DNA from: Mermis nigrescens
Lineage: Eukaryota > Nematoda > Enoplea > Mermithida > Mermithidae
Assembly (NCBI GenBank): GCA_036768485.1
Contig: JAVLUZ010000226.1
Coordinates: 1-64,000, forward strand
Length of the DNA: 64,000 bases
Reading direction: 5' to 3'
In this document: positions 12,701 through 26,363 of the stretch, in pieces
Layout: each line of letters opens with the position of its first letter
Numbering within the stretch: the stretch's first letter is position 1
Program-made: the position numbers and the translations under genes
Notes under the pieces: model-generated
Seen by the model: the letters and a program-made list of their open reading frames with translations, nothing else
Databases searched by the model: none
What the model was told of the DNA's origin: nothing

Positions 12701-15700
12701 CCCACCCAGAATGTTGTGCCGTTGCATATATGGATAGAGTATATATCGTACATGATCTTGGGAATCTAGGGGAGTTTTCTTAACACAAAAAGATTTTTAC
12801 CAACCCCCCCAGAAATTCTTCACCCTCAAAGGTGCTGTTTTAAGGGGTTTTCAGCAATATATTCTCGCTCAAAAGTGTGAAATTTCGGCGCTTCGCGCCA
12901 TACACTCATTTTGTGACTAGTTTTTGCTGAATTTACTCGAATTTTCTGAATATTTTTTTCGAGATTTCCTCAATGCTTTTACGTTCCAGAAAGGTAGCAC
13001 ATTGTCAAAAATTCCAAAAAATGACGACAGATTCACCGTTTTTAAGCCCAGAAAAGGCAGTTTAGAAAAATTTTTTTCGGTTTCGCTCCCCAGAATATCC
13101 ATGTTGTTTACATCTGGTATGCGAACAGTTTCTGATGCTAAGCTAGCTAAGCACATTAATCAAATGATTCCTATCACACCTTGGCGTGGGTTGAGGGTTT
13201 TGGGGGGATGCATCACCCCGAGAAACCGAAATACCCCTAGAAATCAATTTTAGAATTTTTTGTTTTTCCGCAATTTTTGATGCCAGCTCGATGAGAAACG
13301 TTAAAAAATGGTGTTTTTTCGCCATACCACCATTTCTAAGGTCATTTTTTTGACCTTTGAAAAATATTGCACTCCAGAATTTTGCTGCCGCCCACCTATA
13401 TTCCCAACTGCTTGCAAGAATTAAAAAATCAACAAAAATAAAAATAGTCTACATATTAAACCATAATAGTCATTCGCGTGCTACTCGAGGTGTCAAGAGG
13501 GCCAAAAGTCGGCTGTCAGAAAACAGCTCAACTGTTTGTCTGAAACTGTTGTAAACCTGCATTGTACACACATCTATGTATATATTATGTTTTAGCAGTA
13601 GGCTAACCAACTAATTAATTATCAATTACTCATTAATTATTAACTATTAATTAATTGATTAACTATTTAATTAACTAATTTGTTACATATGCTTTATACA
13701 CGAATATTTGACTACCTTTTCTCCAAAGACAAAGAAAGGTGACGGAAATTTTATGTCGCTAGATTCGCAGTTTACCGACTGCTTGTGTATCAAAGCGACT
13801 TTGGCTTCTTGGGTCAAGACTTTCCGTTTTTGCTGATGCACGCAAACGTTCGGATACAATCCGGTGACAAGCAGAGTTAAAAGCTGAAAATATGCAAATA
13901 CATAATCAGTGGTGGATCTAGGATTTTCCTAAGGGGGGCAGTATCCCAACTGTTCCAAACACAGTCAAAAATAGGTCCAAAAATTTGCCCTTGACGCGCT
14001 AAATAGCGCCTTTTCGATTTTTAACATAAAATCACTTTTGACGCAATATTTTTTCTAAAATTTCAGAATTTTCGACAATTTTGTGCGAAAAAATCATTAA
14101 ATTTCTTTGATTTTAACAAAAATCTGGTGCGAAGCGCCGGATTCGTGAAATTAAGGCGGATAGACGTCTAGAAGCATGATTTACTGCTTGATTTCGTGTA
14201 TTTATAGCATTTGAAGCGAAACATCGAAATTTTTAATTGAAAATAGAAGAAAACTATGCAAAATAGCTGTTTCTGCTGTTCAAATTGTTTTAAAACCTAC
14301 ATAAACAGAAAATGGCTTCAGGTTGCCAAGAAAGTAAATAAATGCAGTAACCGTACAGGACCCCGACCCGAAAAAACCCGGCCTAAACCCCGACCCCCGA
14401 CCGGGGGCATGATTTTTCGAGTCGGGGTTGAACCTTTTCGGGGGTGAAATATAGCATTTTATTTGTTGGTACATAGAAAAATTGTATAAATAGCGAATAA
14501 ATTCGGAACAAGGACGATTCATTCACCAGCAAAATTAATATGTTTTACTCGACACTCGCGATATTTCTTAGAAAGTACGCCTGGTCGCCATGTTGTTAAG
14601 ACGTACATACATCTTCGCATATTTTCCATTTTGAAAAGCGCCGAAATTACTGCGGAATCACAGGCGTAGCCGAGGGAATGGAGGCACAGGCCCTCCGGAA
14701 TTTTCCAGAAATTATGTTGATTTTTCTGGCGCAATGTGTCCAGAACATTGAGTATAAAAAGGCACAAACGTCAAAATTTCCAGGCGCTTCGCGCCGAGTC
14801 ATTATTATTTATTGTTATACAGATCCAATGAATTTAAAAGCTTGAATCTGTTAAAATAATCCAGCACTTCGCAGCACTTTAGTCATTTAATGCACTATTA
14901 GTTCATTGAATAAAAATGCACATGCTTGTTGAACATACATAATAGTAAAAGTGGGAAAATGTTTGCGTACCAATTTGTCTATTCTCTGCTTTGTTTATCT
15001 TTCTTTACAAGGACACATAATTCTATTCTAAATGAAAGGGAAGGCCAAATTTTCTTGTGTTTTTGCGCATTTTCTGTTTTCTGAACTAGTTAATAAGAAG
15101 GCCACAAATGGGCCTGAAAATAGTAAGAACAAAATTATCATTGATACATCTTGATTTATTGGTTGCGACCCGTTGCTGCGCTACATACTTAGCAGAGGTC
15201 GAGAAACGCATTTCAGCTCAGAAGTTTTGTGCAGTGTAGGTGTTCATCAATTTTAAGTTTTTGGACTTAATTCAGAACCGAGATTTTGTCAATTTGCGAA
15301 AATTTTAACTTTACTAATTAAAAATTAGAGTGCATTTTTTTACAAAATTTTTAGGGATTCTGCTCTGGACCTCGCTGGGGGACCAGACCCCCAACCGTAC
15401 AATCTCGTCCTACATGTTGAAAGAGATTTTTAGGAGGACAGAAAAGGTAAAAGGATTAGGAATTTTCAAAAATTTTCGGCGCTTCGCGCCGCAATTAGTT
15501 TATCTGTTCTGTATGATTTAAGCGGCATAAATTGAGTTTAAAGAGTAAAAACATCAAAATTTTCCTGCGCTTAGCGCCGCCGATTATTGTCTAAGGGCGG
15601 TTAAATATGACTGATTTTTTTGATGCTTTGCGCCACTTATGATTTCAGAACTGTTTGTCAATAAAACGGCGCAAATTCTATATGAAAACGGTAAGAATTT

Positions 15701-18700
15701 CGAAAATTTTCGGCGCTTCGCGCCATTGGCTCCTCTACAATTAGTGCGCCATAGAAAACCGCTATGAAAAAACTGTGGAAGAAAACGAAAAAGCGAGAGC
15801 GATTAGTGATTAAAATTGAGAGTAATGCTAAATTGCTAAAACCATGTTTGAACTTGGAATGAAAATAAAATGTTGAACATAACCAGCTTTATTAGTATGC
15901 TCTACAAACAAGTGAAGGTATCGTTTTTATCCTTTTCAAATTGGTATGTAATCATGCAATGTTGATTGTTAATCTTCAAGCCCGACCCCGAAAAACCGGG
16001 GTTTTTCATCCCCGACCCCGACCCCGATCGGGGGTGAAAATCTGACCCCGTACGATCACTGAATAAATGTCATTAATAGCTATCATCCGGCGCATAGCGC
16101 CGGAAAAATTCGAGAAATTATGGTCACTAACGTCAAAAATTCATTGCAAATTACATATCCATTCTTTATCTCGCCAAATATTTTTGGCCAATGGGGGAGG
16201 GGCGGCCGCCCCCGCTAACCTTAAATCCGCCTCTGTACATAATCAGAACATTTTAAAGAACGCGATTTTTGTAAAGTAAAACGGTTGCACAAATTTTACC
16301 CAAAGCATTTATTGACACTCGCATCGCGCGCATGATCACTAAAATATGTTGAAACATACAATCAATGATTATTTTTCTCTTTACTGAGTAAAATCTATTT
16401 GCACGAAGAACGTGGTATACAGATAGCCTAAGCAGATAGACAAACTGTTAAACAAAAATTTCGATTCTAACACATATATATGTTAATTAACACATGTTCA
16501 TGGAAAGAATTTGGACAAGAAAGGTGCTTTTTCGAACGTTTCACAATGTCTGATATCAATTACTCAAATCATTGTGTGATTAGTTAATAAGCTCCATAGA
16601 TTGCTTCATTAAAAAAACGTGTTTGCATTTCGTGCATTGTATGGGAATTTTTCACGAATATTTTATAATATTTTTCTAATTAAGCGAAAAAGAAATTTCA
16701 CAAAATTAATCACCGGATCACCCCGGTGGCGCTGGTAGCGCGGCATTGCCCACCTGTGCATGTAACAGCTCGAAATTTTTGGAGACGGGGTCCTCGGCAT
16801 ACATGTAACGGCTGGAAATTCCGATTGGGAGTCCCTGGCCATTTTTAAAAGGAGGGTGGGTTACCGACTCAAATTTCAGGTTAAAAATGGCAAAAGCACC
16901 TAGAAATAGCCAAAGAGCGCAAGCTTTCGCCAAAAAGTAGGGGAGGGTGGTCAAAAATTTTCTGACTATATGTAGAAGGGGTTCGCGGATTAAAAGCGTG
17001 GGTGGGGATAGCCTAAACTCCCTGTTACATTTACATATATTTCTCGGACATTTCTAGGGAGAAGGGTAAGCGGCTCCGATTTTTGGCCAAAAGTGGCAAA
17101 AACACCTATAAATAGCCAAAAAGCGCAAGTTTTGCCCAAAATGGGGGAGGTGGGTGAAATTTTCTGACGTTGAGGTGGGGGGTGTGGGGAAGACGTCCAA
17201 CCCTGGGTGGGAAATTTACTAGAGCCCCTTTTACACGGATGGTTTTCAGCCATTTTCAGGGGGGTGAATGACCACCAATTTTTGGCCGAAAATCGCAAAA
17301 CGCACCTATGTAATAATGGCCAAAAAATGCAGGTTTTCGCCAAAAATCGATTTCGGCTCGTGCATTTATTTTCGGAGCCATTTTTATACAATGTTAAAAT
17401 ACTTTCTGGGGCAAAGTTATATTAATTTTAACGTTTTTCCGTTGTTTTTTTTCGGAAATTTCAAAAAAGTTTCGGTGCTTCGCGCAAAATATCGCTAATA
17501 TACTGTATTCAGATTAAAGCAGGGGCATTAAACACTCTGAAATCAATCTTTGTGTAATCTATGTAGGCATCTATATGCAGATTCATATATTTTTTGTATC
17601 TATTTCTACTGTTTTAAAAAATTTTATGCAAAAATAAGTACTGTTTAATAACTGCACTTTTTCGCCGTTCAAAGATAAAATTGGCTAATTTATCTTGATG
17701 TTGCATTGGATTTACATATAAGCGCAGTTGTGCTTATTACAAGATTTAATTGGCATATTACAATTTCTGTAATATTTATGATTTTGTAGTACAAGTTGTT
17801 TTAGCTTTCTCAGTCGAGTTTTATGTATGTGTAAATTCCAACAAAAGCTCATAAAAATTTCGGCGCTTCGCGCCGAACTAATATTATCAACTAAATTCAG
17901 GCCGAATTATCACATTTAGGACCACGTTTTTTTGTATTCGGCAGATTTTCCCGATGTACAAAGGCTTTTCAGGTCTGTCTTTGTACATGTACAAAGATTT
18001 TTGGAAAGACGAAAACCATAAAAAGGTGTGAAATTCCTAAAAATTTTTGGCGCTTCGCGCCGAAATCAGTAATTGTCTGTCCTGTATGTCTTTAGAATGG
18101 TAGAATTTGCATTTAGAATGGAAAATTGTCAAATATTCAGAAACCCAAAAATTAGCAAAATACACTACCAAAGGTCAAGAAACCCTGTTCTAAAACACCA
18201 AAACCGCTACCGTACGATATTATAGTACACAAAAATTTGCATATACAAAATGTACAAGGACTTTTGGGTACCATCTTTGTACATATACAAAGGTACTTTG
18301 TACAAAAAAACACTATTTAGGACTTCATGCCGGTCGCAGGTCACACATTGGTAGGATGTAAAAACGTGTATATTTGAAAATATATTTATATAATATATCT
18401 ACAAAAATTTGTTCGCCTATACGTACAAAGACCTTTTCGAAGATCTTTGTAAATGCACAAAGAAGCTCGTACAAAAAATGGTGTCGGCTAATAATAATAC
18501 ACCACTTAATTTACTGGTCCCTCATTTTGGGATTTCTCCCCTCCCTCAACTCTGGACCTTGGGGAACTATGCTCCGGATATTTTTCGAACCTATATCATT
18601 TCACTGAACATTTAGCGCATACTTAAACGCGAACTTTTGACCCTATTAAGCAAGAATAGCCATATTTATGCATGTAAGCCTTTTATACAACAAAATCTAT

Positions 18701-21394
18701 CAAAAAAGAAGACAAAACTGAATAAAAATCCACAGCCATAAAAAATAACAAAAAATGAAATGAAAACCGAGAGCCAAAGAACTTGCCAAATCGAGATTCG
18801 AATCTTCGCCCGAATTGCTCATTTGGATGTACTCTGTGCAATATTCGGGAAAACCGCTCGAATTCAATATGCCACACAACTGAGACTTTGCATCGTGCGT
18901 CATGCGCAGCGTCATAACATTCAATGATTTATTTTCGCAGAATCGCACCTCAGCCTCTTCACCCCTTTGCCTAAAATGCGCAGTATTGTAAAATAATTTA
19001 TAAAAATTTAAAACGGGAAAAAATTATTCAAAATAACAGGGAAGTTCCGAATGAAATTTCAAAAAATTACTTTAAGCGAAAATTTTCAATTTAAGACGTA
19101 CGTACATAGGTACCGCTGGTACATTACAAAGAAGAGATAGAGTCATTACAGTTGTTTACACAAGCTTATGTAAATGATTATCTCTACTGCTTACATCATT
19201 TTTAAGTAGAAATCTAGATTATGAATAAAAACAATGATTTAATTATTACAATTAAGTTGTATTAGTTGTACGAATTTATTAGAATGTATTCATGAAAGAC
19301 GGAAATTTTATGTGACGGGAATTTTATTTTTTATACTATTCTGGCTGTTCAAAGAAAGGGTACAAGATTTTTCAAAGGTCAAAAAATGGCCTTACCATTG
19401 ATGGTATGGCGAAAAAACACCATTTTTTAACGTTTCTCGTCGAGCACTATACATTGGCATCAAAAATTGCAGAAAAAACAAAAAAATTTCAAAAATTGAA
19501 TTTGGGGGAAGGTATATTGGTTTCTGGGAGGTGCATACCCCCAAACTCCCCACGCCCAGGTATGCCCCACACCCCACCAAGAACACGTATATGTATATAT
19601 GCTTACGGTTACATACTCAGTAATGCGATGGAATGAAGAAGTACATGGATTTACACAAAATCCAAATGGGGCGTAAACAATTCTTTATAGCGCAGGAACC
19701 GCTGGTAATTAGCAAATTTGTTTGTGCGATTTAATCAATGGCATTTTTCTACCTAGTGAATTAACTCTAAAAATCATACTCATATTAGCCCCAACTATAT
19801 ATGACGTAGCTTCCAGGTATAGGCCCCGCATTTTTTTGTACAAAGGCCCCTTTGTTCATGTACAAAGATGGTTCCCAAAGTCTTTGTACATTTTGTACAT
19901 GCAAATTTTTGGATAATATAATATCGTACAGTAGCGATTTTAGTGTGGTAAAGCAGGGTTTTTCAACCTTTGGTAGTGCATATTACTTCTTTTCTGGGTT
20001 TCTGACGCCAAAAAATTACTAAAAATTGTCTCAAAAACGGCGCGAAGCGCCAAAAAATTTGACGCATATTTTTCCATTATGTATAAAGATATTAGGACTG
20101 ACAAGTACTCACTTAGGCGCGAAGCGTCGAAAATTATTTTTGAGAATTTAAGAATCTTTAACACTTTTTGTCTTCCCAAAAATTATTGTACATGTACAAA
20201 GACGGTCCTAAAAAGTCTTTGTACACAGGCATCATAGCTGGCCGTCATACATATTCTGGGAGGACCAACACCAATTTTGGAGGACTAAGCCCAAAAAGGC
20301 CAAAAATAGCACGAAATAACGTTTAGAAAGTCCTATTTTTCCGATTTTTCTGAATTTTGGGGGGTCCGGAACCCCCATTCCCCCAGAGCTACTTGCCTGT
20401 TTTTACATCGGGAAAAATCTTTGTCGAATACAAAAAACTGTGTACAGCATAGGTGGGCGGCACCGAAGCTCTGGGAAGGGGGGAGGGGTGCAAGATTTTT
20501 TCAAACGTCGAAAAATGGCCTCAAAAATGGTGGTTTAGCGAAAAACACCATTTTTCAACGTTTCTCATCGAGCACTATCTATTGGCATCAAAAATTGCAA
20601 CAAAACCAAAAAATTTCAAAAATTGAATTCTGGGAGGGAGGTATTTTGGTTTTTGGGGGGTGCATACCCCCCAAACCCCCCACGCCCAGGTATGGTGTAC
20701 AGGCCTGTAGGTATAACCTGGCGTGTTCCCACGCTTGATATGCGGACAAGAGCGCAACGTGGTCGGAGAATCGATCGCCCGCATAATTCTTATGCGCCCA
20801 GCTCAGGCGTTTGTAATAACGTGGAGTTACAAACGGTTCCGGAAAGCTGGAAGCTGCGGCGATTGTGCACATGGCATCTCCCAATCCAAAAAACTTCATT
20901 TTTTTATCTTTCGGAAAAATCCAAACAAAGCGTTAGTTTTTCGGTAATTTTGACTCAATTTATTAATTATAAGTAATGCAATTTGTACGTCATTCTATGC
21001 TAATTTTAATCTCATAAAATTAATAGAATTAATTTTAATAGATTTCAATATCAATTTGTTCTTTAATTAGTCAAATTATATGAATTTTCATTCAAAATAT
21101 CGCTAATTTTATTTCTATTACTATTAGTTTTGCCACATATGTATATACGTTGGTGCAATCGCCATAATTTTGACCACTATGTAGTATGAAATCAACTTCA
21201 TAATTAAGAATAGCTAGTGATTATGCTTTGCTGTAATTCATCTTAATTTTCACTTTTATGATCAATCAAACAAGACGTGATATTTAGTCGAAACTATCAT
21301 CTTGAGTATCACATATTTAATCAAAAACAACGACTTAACCATCTAGGATAAAAGTACCATCCATTTTATCTCCGATGGCTCAAAAACAACAATG

Positions 21395-21471
<77 letters not shown>

Positions 21472-24400
21472 ATAATAATAATAATAATAAATATAATAAT
21501 AATAATAATAATGATAATAAATTATTAATATTAATAATAGCAATAATAATAAAAAGTAATAATAATTGTATTTCTTTACTCACCCAAACGCCGCGGCTAA
21601 TACTATCGTTTTGCCAATGATTGGTTCGATAGGCAAACGGGCCAAAATTCGGCCCAATGGAGTTAATTCAGACGCCTGATCCAGTGCATTCATTTCTATA
21701 TAAAAAAAATATGTACGAACATCCAGAATATACAGACTTCACATAATTTTGAACATTTTTCGACATCCGCGTTCACAATTAGGTAGGCTTCTGATTTTAG
21801 GAACCATAACCAATAGCCATGCGACAAAAATTCCGAAATTATATAAAAATCTTGGCACTTAACGAGGAGGCATCAGACCAAGCAACCGGCTTTTTTGATT
21901 TTTGTCTAAAAATTGGAACAAACTGACGAGCCTTAAAAAGATTGGGGAGACCAGGAACCAAAATTTCGAAAAATGAAAGTAAACTAGGACTGATGTAAGT
22001 ACCTCCCTTTATTCGATTCTATTGCACTTAGGCGCTATGGCGGCTGTGTTTTTTTGGACAAGGTCCGTTTGTACATGTACAACGATAGTCCCAAAAATTC
22101 TTTGTACATTTTGTACACGCAAATTTTGTGTACTATAAAGTACAGTAGCGATTTTAATGTTTTTTCGATTTTTGGCAGTGTATTTTAGCCAATTTCTGGG
22201 TTTCTGACGCCAAAAATTACTAAACATTGTCTCAAAACGGCGATAAGCGCCGAAAAATTTGACATTTTTCCATTCTAAATGCAAATTCTGCCATTTCGAA
22301 GATATATAGGACAAACAATTACTCATTTTGGCGCGTTTTTGTGAATTTTACACCTTTTTATAATTTTCGTCTTCCCAAAATTTTGTACATTTTGTACATA
22401 CAAATTGTTGGGTACTATTATATGGTACAGCAGCGAATTTATGTAGTTTGGCAAAAACACAGCTGTTTGACTTTTGGTATTGTAATTTAGCTAATTTCTG
22501 GGTCTCAAAAAGCAAAAATTACTAAGAATCGTCTTAAAACGGCGCGAAGCGACGAAAATTTGACATTAGCCGTTTTGAAATGCAACTTCTGCCATTAAAA
22601 AGATATATAGAACACACAATTACTCATTTCCACGCGAAACACCGAAAATTTTTGCGAATTTCAAACCTTTTTTGCAATTTTTGCCTTTCCCAAAAATCTT
22701 TGTACATGTACAAAGACGGTCCCGAAAAGTCTTTGTACATCGGGAAAAATCTTTGCCGAGTACAAAAGAAACACTGTACGGCGGTATACTAATATAGCCA
22801 CAAATAAGATGAATTAAAAAAGCATCAAGGGAATTTTAAATTTTATGAAAGAAAAATAAGAAAAAATCAAAGGAGTGAACCTTTTAACAAAACTTCTGAT
22901 TCAATGACCGCATCAACAGGTGGCGGTTGCAAAGCTTTTGCCAAAAAGTCGCCAATCGGCCCTAGGCGCAGTAATTTAATAGACAAGGAAATTTCGTGCA
23001 AAGGCGTCCTCAGTATTTCCGGTGTAGAATGCTGCTCCATTTTGTAAGCAAAAATATAAAGTTTTATGTGAAAACGCAAAGATTTCATATCAATACCCAT
23101 AGCCGATATTCTATTTCGGGAGGACAAAATTTTCGAAGTCGAATATCTCGAAAACCGTCAGAAGGTCAAAAATAAAGGCATGTTTACGCGTTTCTCGACG
23201 AATTCTAACCGACGGGGAGAAAAATTTCAAAAATATTGCAACTTATTTCATATTAATATACAAAACTTAAACTTGACATGTTCTCCATATCTATTTTACC
23301 AAACAGGCACATACTTACCGGGTGATTAGCAACCTTTTGCTAGGGGGTCAGCGCTATAACTATAGGGCTTGGGATCAAACCAAATATACCATCAGATAGA
23401 GAATTGAAACGGAATTTATTGATGCCAGATTAATAATCAGCGTGCCTATCACTTGTGCAAGAAACAGCTTTTAGAATGATCTGGGTATGAACACAAACCA
23501 ATAAAAAGACTACGTCGATTTTCAAGACTTTTCCAAATATTTTCCGCGTTTCTGTGCGAAATTTCATATTATTATCGACCAGTCAGATTTTAGCAAGTAT
23601 TTGTGCCTCGGCTTCATCTTTATGAATGGCCCAATGGTTTCGGCGGCACTTAAGTTGAGTGAATTACAGGGCTAAATATCGTTACCCCAGAATTTGACGT
23701 TTGATTGTTTTAAGAAATGTTGGGTTGCATTGATTCGCCTGCAAGGCGCCTTGTCATGAACAAAAACAGTCTGACCAACGACTAAATTTTTTCCAGGCCC
23801 AAAATAGGACCTATTTGATATTGATATAAAAGCTTGTACAGAAATGTGAAAAATATTTCGATAGTATCGAAAATCGACATTTATTAATTGTGTTCACACC
23901 CCGATCGCTTACAAACTATTTCTCTTGCCGGTCTAAGGCACACTGATTTTTAATTTGGTATCAATAAATTCCGTTTTAAATTCTCTATCTAATGGTATAT
24001 TTGGTTTGATCCCAAGTTCTATAGTTATAGCACGAACCCCCTAGCAAAAGGTTATTAACCACCCTGTACATATGTGCATATGTGGCGGGAGTTTGGTCGA
24101 GGTCTAGACCCCCAGAATGGAAAAATGGAAAAGTTAGTGGGAAAATTGAGGCAAAATGAAGGCCTAAACGGATGAAAATTGGAGATTTTCTTTAAAACTA
24201 ATTCAAATCGGCCAGAAACCATTAATAACGTAGTTTTAGCGTTGTTTGCACGCTTATACCAGTTTTTGAGGTCATTTTGGCCCAAAAAAGCTCAATTTTT
24301 GATCCTATCCCCAGACCGGCTGACCCCCCCCAGATCGGCCAGGCTGTGCATCTATGGTCGCAACTGCCTTGCAAAAGCCCAATATATTTTATTTCATCAA

Positions 24401-26283
24401 AATATACATATAGCCGCATTAATGAGATTTCGAAATTAAATATGTATACACCAACATTTAGCCCTTCTTATTTATCATATGTACATATATACGTATGTAC
24501 GTACTTGTCAAAACGAGCTTTTGAACACAAATGGAAACATATGCCTGATTGAACGCGACCGGCTCTTCCACGCCGTTGTTCCAGATTCGTTTTGCTGGCC
24601 CAAACGAGGGCGTAATTTACCATATTGTTGTGGCTTGTATACAATTTAATCTTAGCCCTAAATTTTAAATGTAACTTTTATGAACACTCCTCAAATACAA
24701 ATTATCCAATAAATTTAAAGTGATATCAATTTCGTACAAGAAAAATCATAACACGCTACTAGCTCGTGTCTATGCTGCGCCAGATTGCACGTATAAAATG
24801 CGCGGTGCAATAAGTGGCCGACAGACAATGGTTCTTTACGGTAAAGTTGAAGTCAAATAAAATAAAAGAGTAAAACGAGTTAAATAAAGTAAAGTTAAAA
24901 ATGAATTAAGTAAAATACACAGAACCATTTTTGCACCGAACAACTTGCAACACCAGGCCATAAAACATGACATAAAAATTATGGCGGAATTTTAAATTAA
25001 AACTTTCTCCCGCTGATATTAGTACAACACATAGGTGGGCAGCACCAAAATTCTGGGGGTGCAAGATTTTACAAAGGTCAAAAAATGGTCCTAAAATGGT
25101 GGTATGGCGAAAAAACACATTTTTTCAACGTTTCTCATCGAGCACTATCAATTAGCATCAAAAATTGTTTAAAAAAAACAAAAAAATTGTTCAAAAATTG
25201 AATTCTGGAGGGATATTCTTGTTTCTGAGGAGGGAGTATTCGGCCTTCTGGGGTTGCCTACCCCCACATCTACGTTTGGTACATGTAGTGCCGCACAAAA
25301 GCGATCAGCCTTCAACAGAAAATTCAAGCTATTACACGTACGAATCTTTGCCGTTCCTTTCAATTTTTTCTGCTTAAGGCTTCCAGTTTCATACATAAAT
25401 TAAAAACCTAGAACAAAAGATAAAATAAATTTAAAAAAATAAATAATAAATAATACATAAATAAAAAGAACATGCAGCACGTTATCTTTCATTATAATTT
25501 TAATTATATGTATGATATAGTCATGTAAATTGAATAATTAATTATTGCATCAATATAATAATTAAATAATACTCAGTTAATAATTAATTGTAAATAATTA
25601 ATAATTTTTAATTTTAACGTTATTTTGATTATATAGCAATTTTTAATAGTAAACTGCATTTAATTACTGATTTTTTTGCTCATGCATATATGTCGGCGGT
25701 TTATTAATGCTTCAATCCTTCTAGTTCATCATAAATATTCCTAATCGTAACTTACTTGCAAAAATCAATCACGTAAACAACATCGTCGATTGTGACGCTC
25801 GATTCCGCAATATTAGTAGACAATATCAACTGAAAAAATTTGGAAAAAAGAGTTGCGAAAATCGAGAAAATCGACATTTTTACTATTTTTACCTTCGTAA
25901 CACCCGACGGAACCTTCTCGAAAACACGATGCTGCTCGTGGCTCGGAATTTGCGAATGCAAAGGTAAAATCACGTAATTTGTTGTGCCTGTTTTGAATAA
26001 AACCAAATTTTTATAGAACATGTCGATTTGAGCTTTCAGGATTGTAAGCATGGCAATATCTAGGATTTGCCGAAAAGAGGTAGTAGAGTTTGCATTTCAA
26101 AAACTAAACATATGTATCCCGGAATGCATAGCTATATGCAGTTTAAACTGCATTTTCAGCATTTTAGCATGCTCTATCAATTTGAGAAATACATGCAAGA
26201 GCGAAAATCAAAATACAAGACAATAATACGAAATAATAATAACAACAACAACAGTAACAACAACAACAACAATAATAATAATG

Positions 26284-26363
<80 letters not shown>

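Noticed and set aside
18683..18786. Continuation of exon 23 past NLDL into a hydrophobic stretch.
   Set aside because: No similarity to MLE; a GC donor at 18785-18786 gives the exact family junction.
21343..21583. Poly-Tyr/Ile frames.
   Set aside because: Translation of the (AAT)n microsatellite.
25830..25892. Single exon covering motif V and the preceding segment (25752-26051 is open throughout).
   Set aside because: A 63-bp intron with GTAAAA donor and TTTTTTCAG acceptor restores perfect family spacing; the open frame through it is chance.
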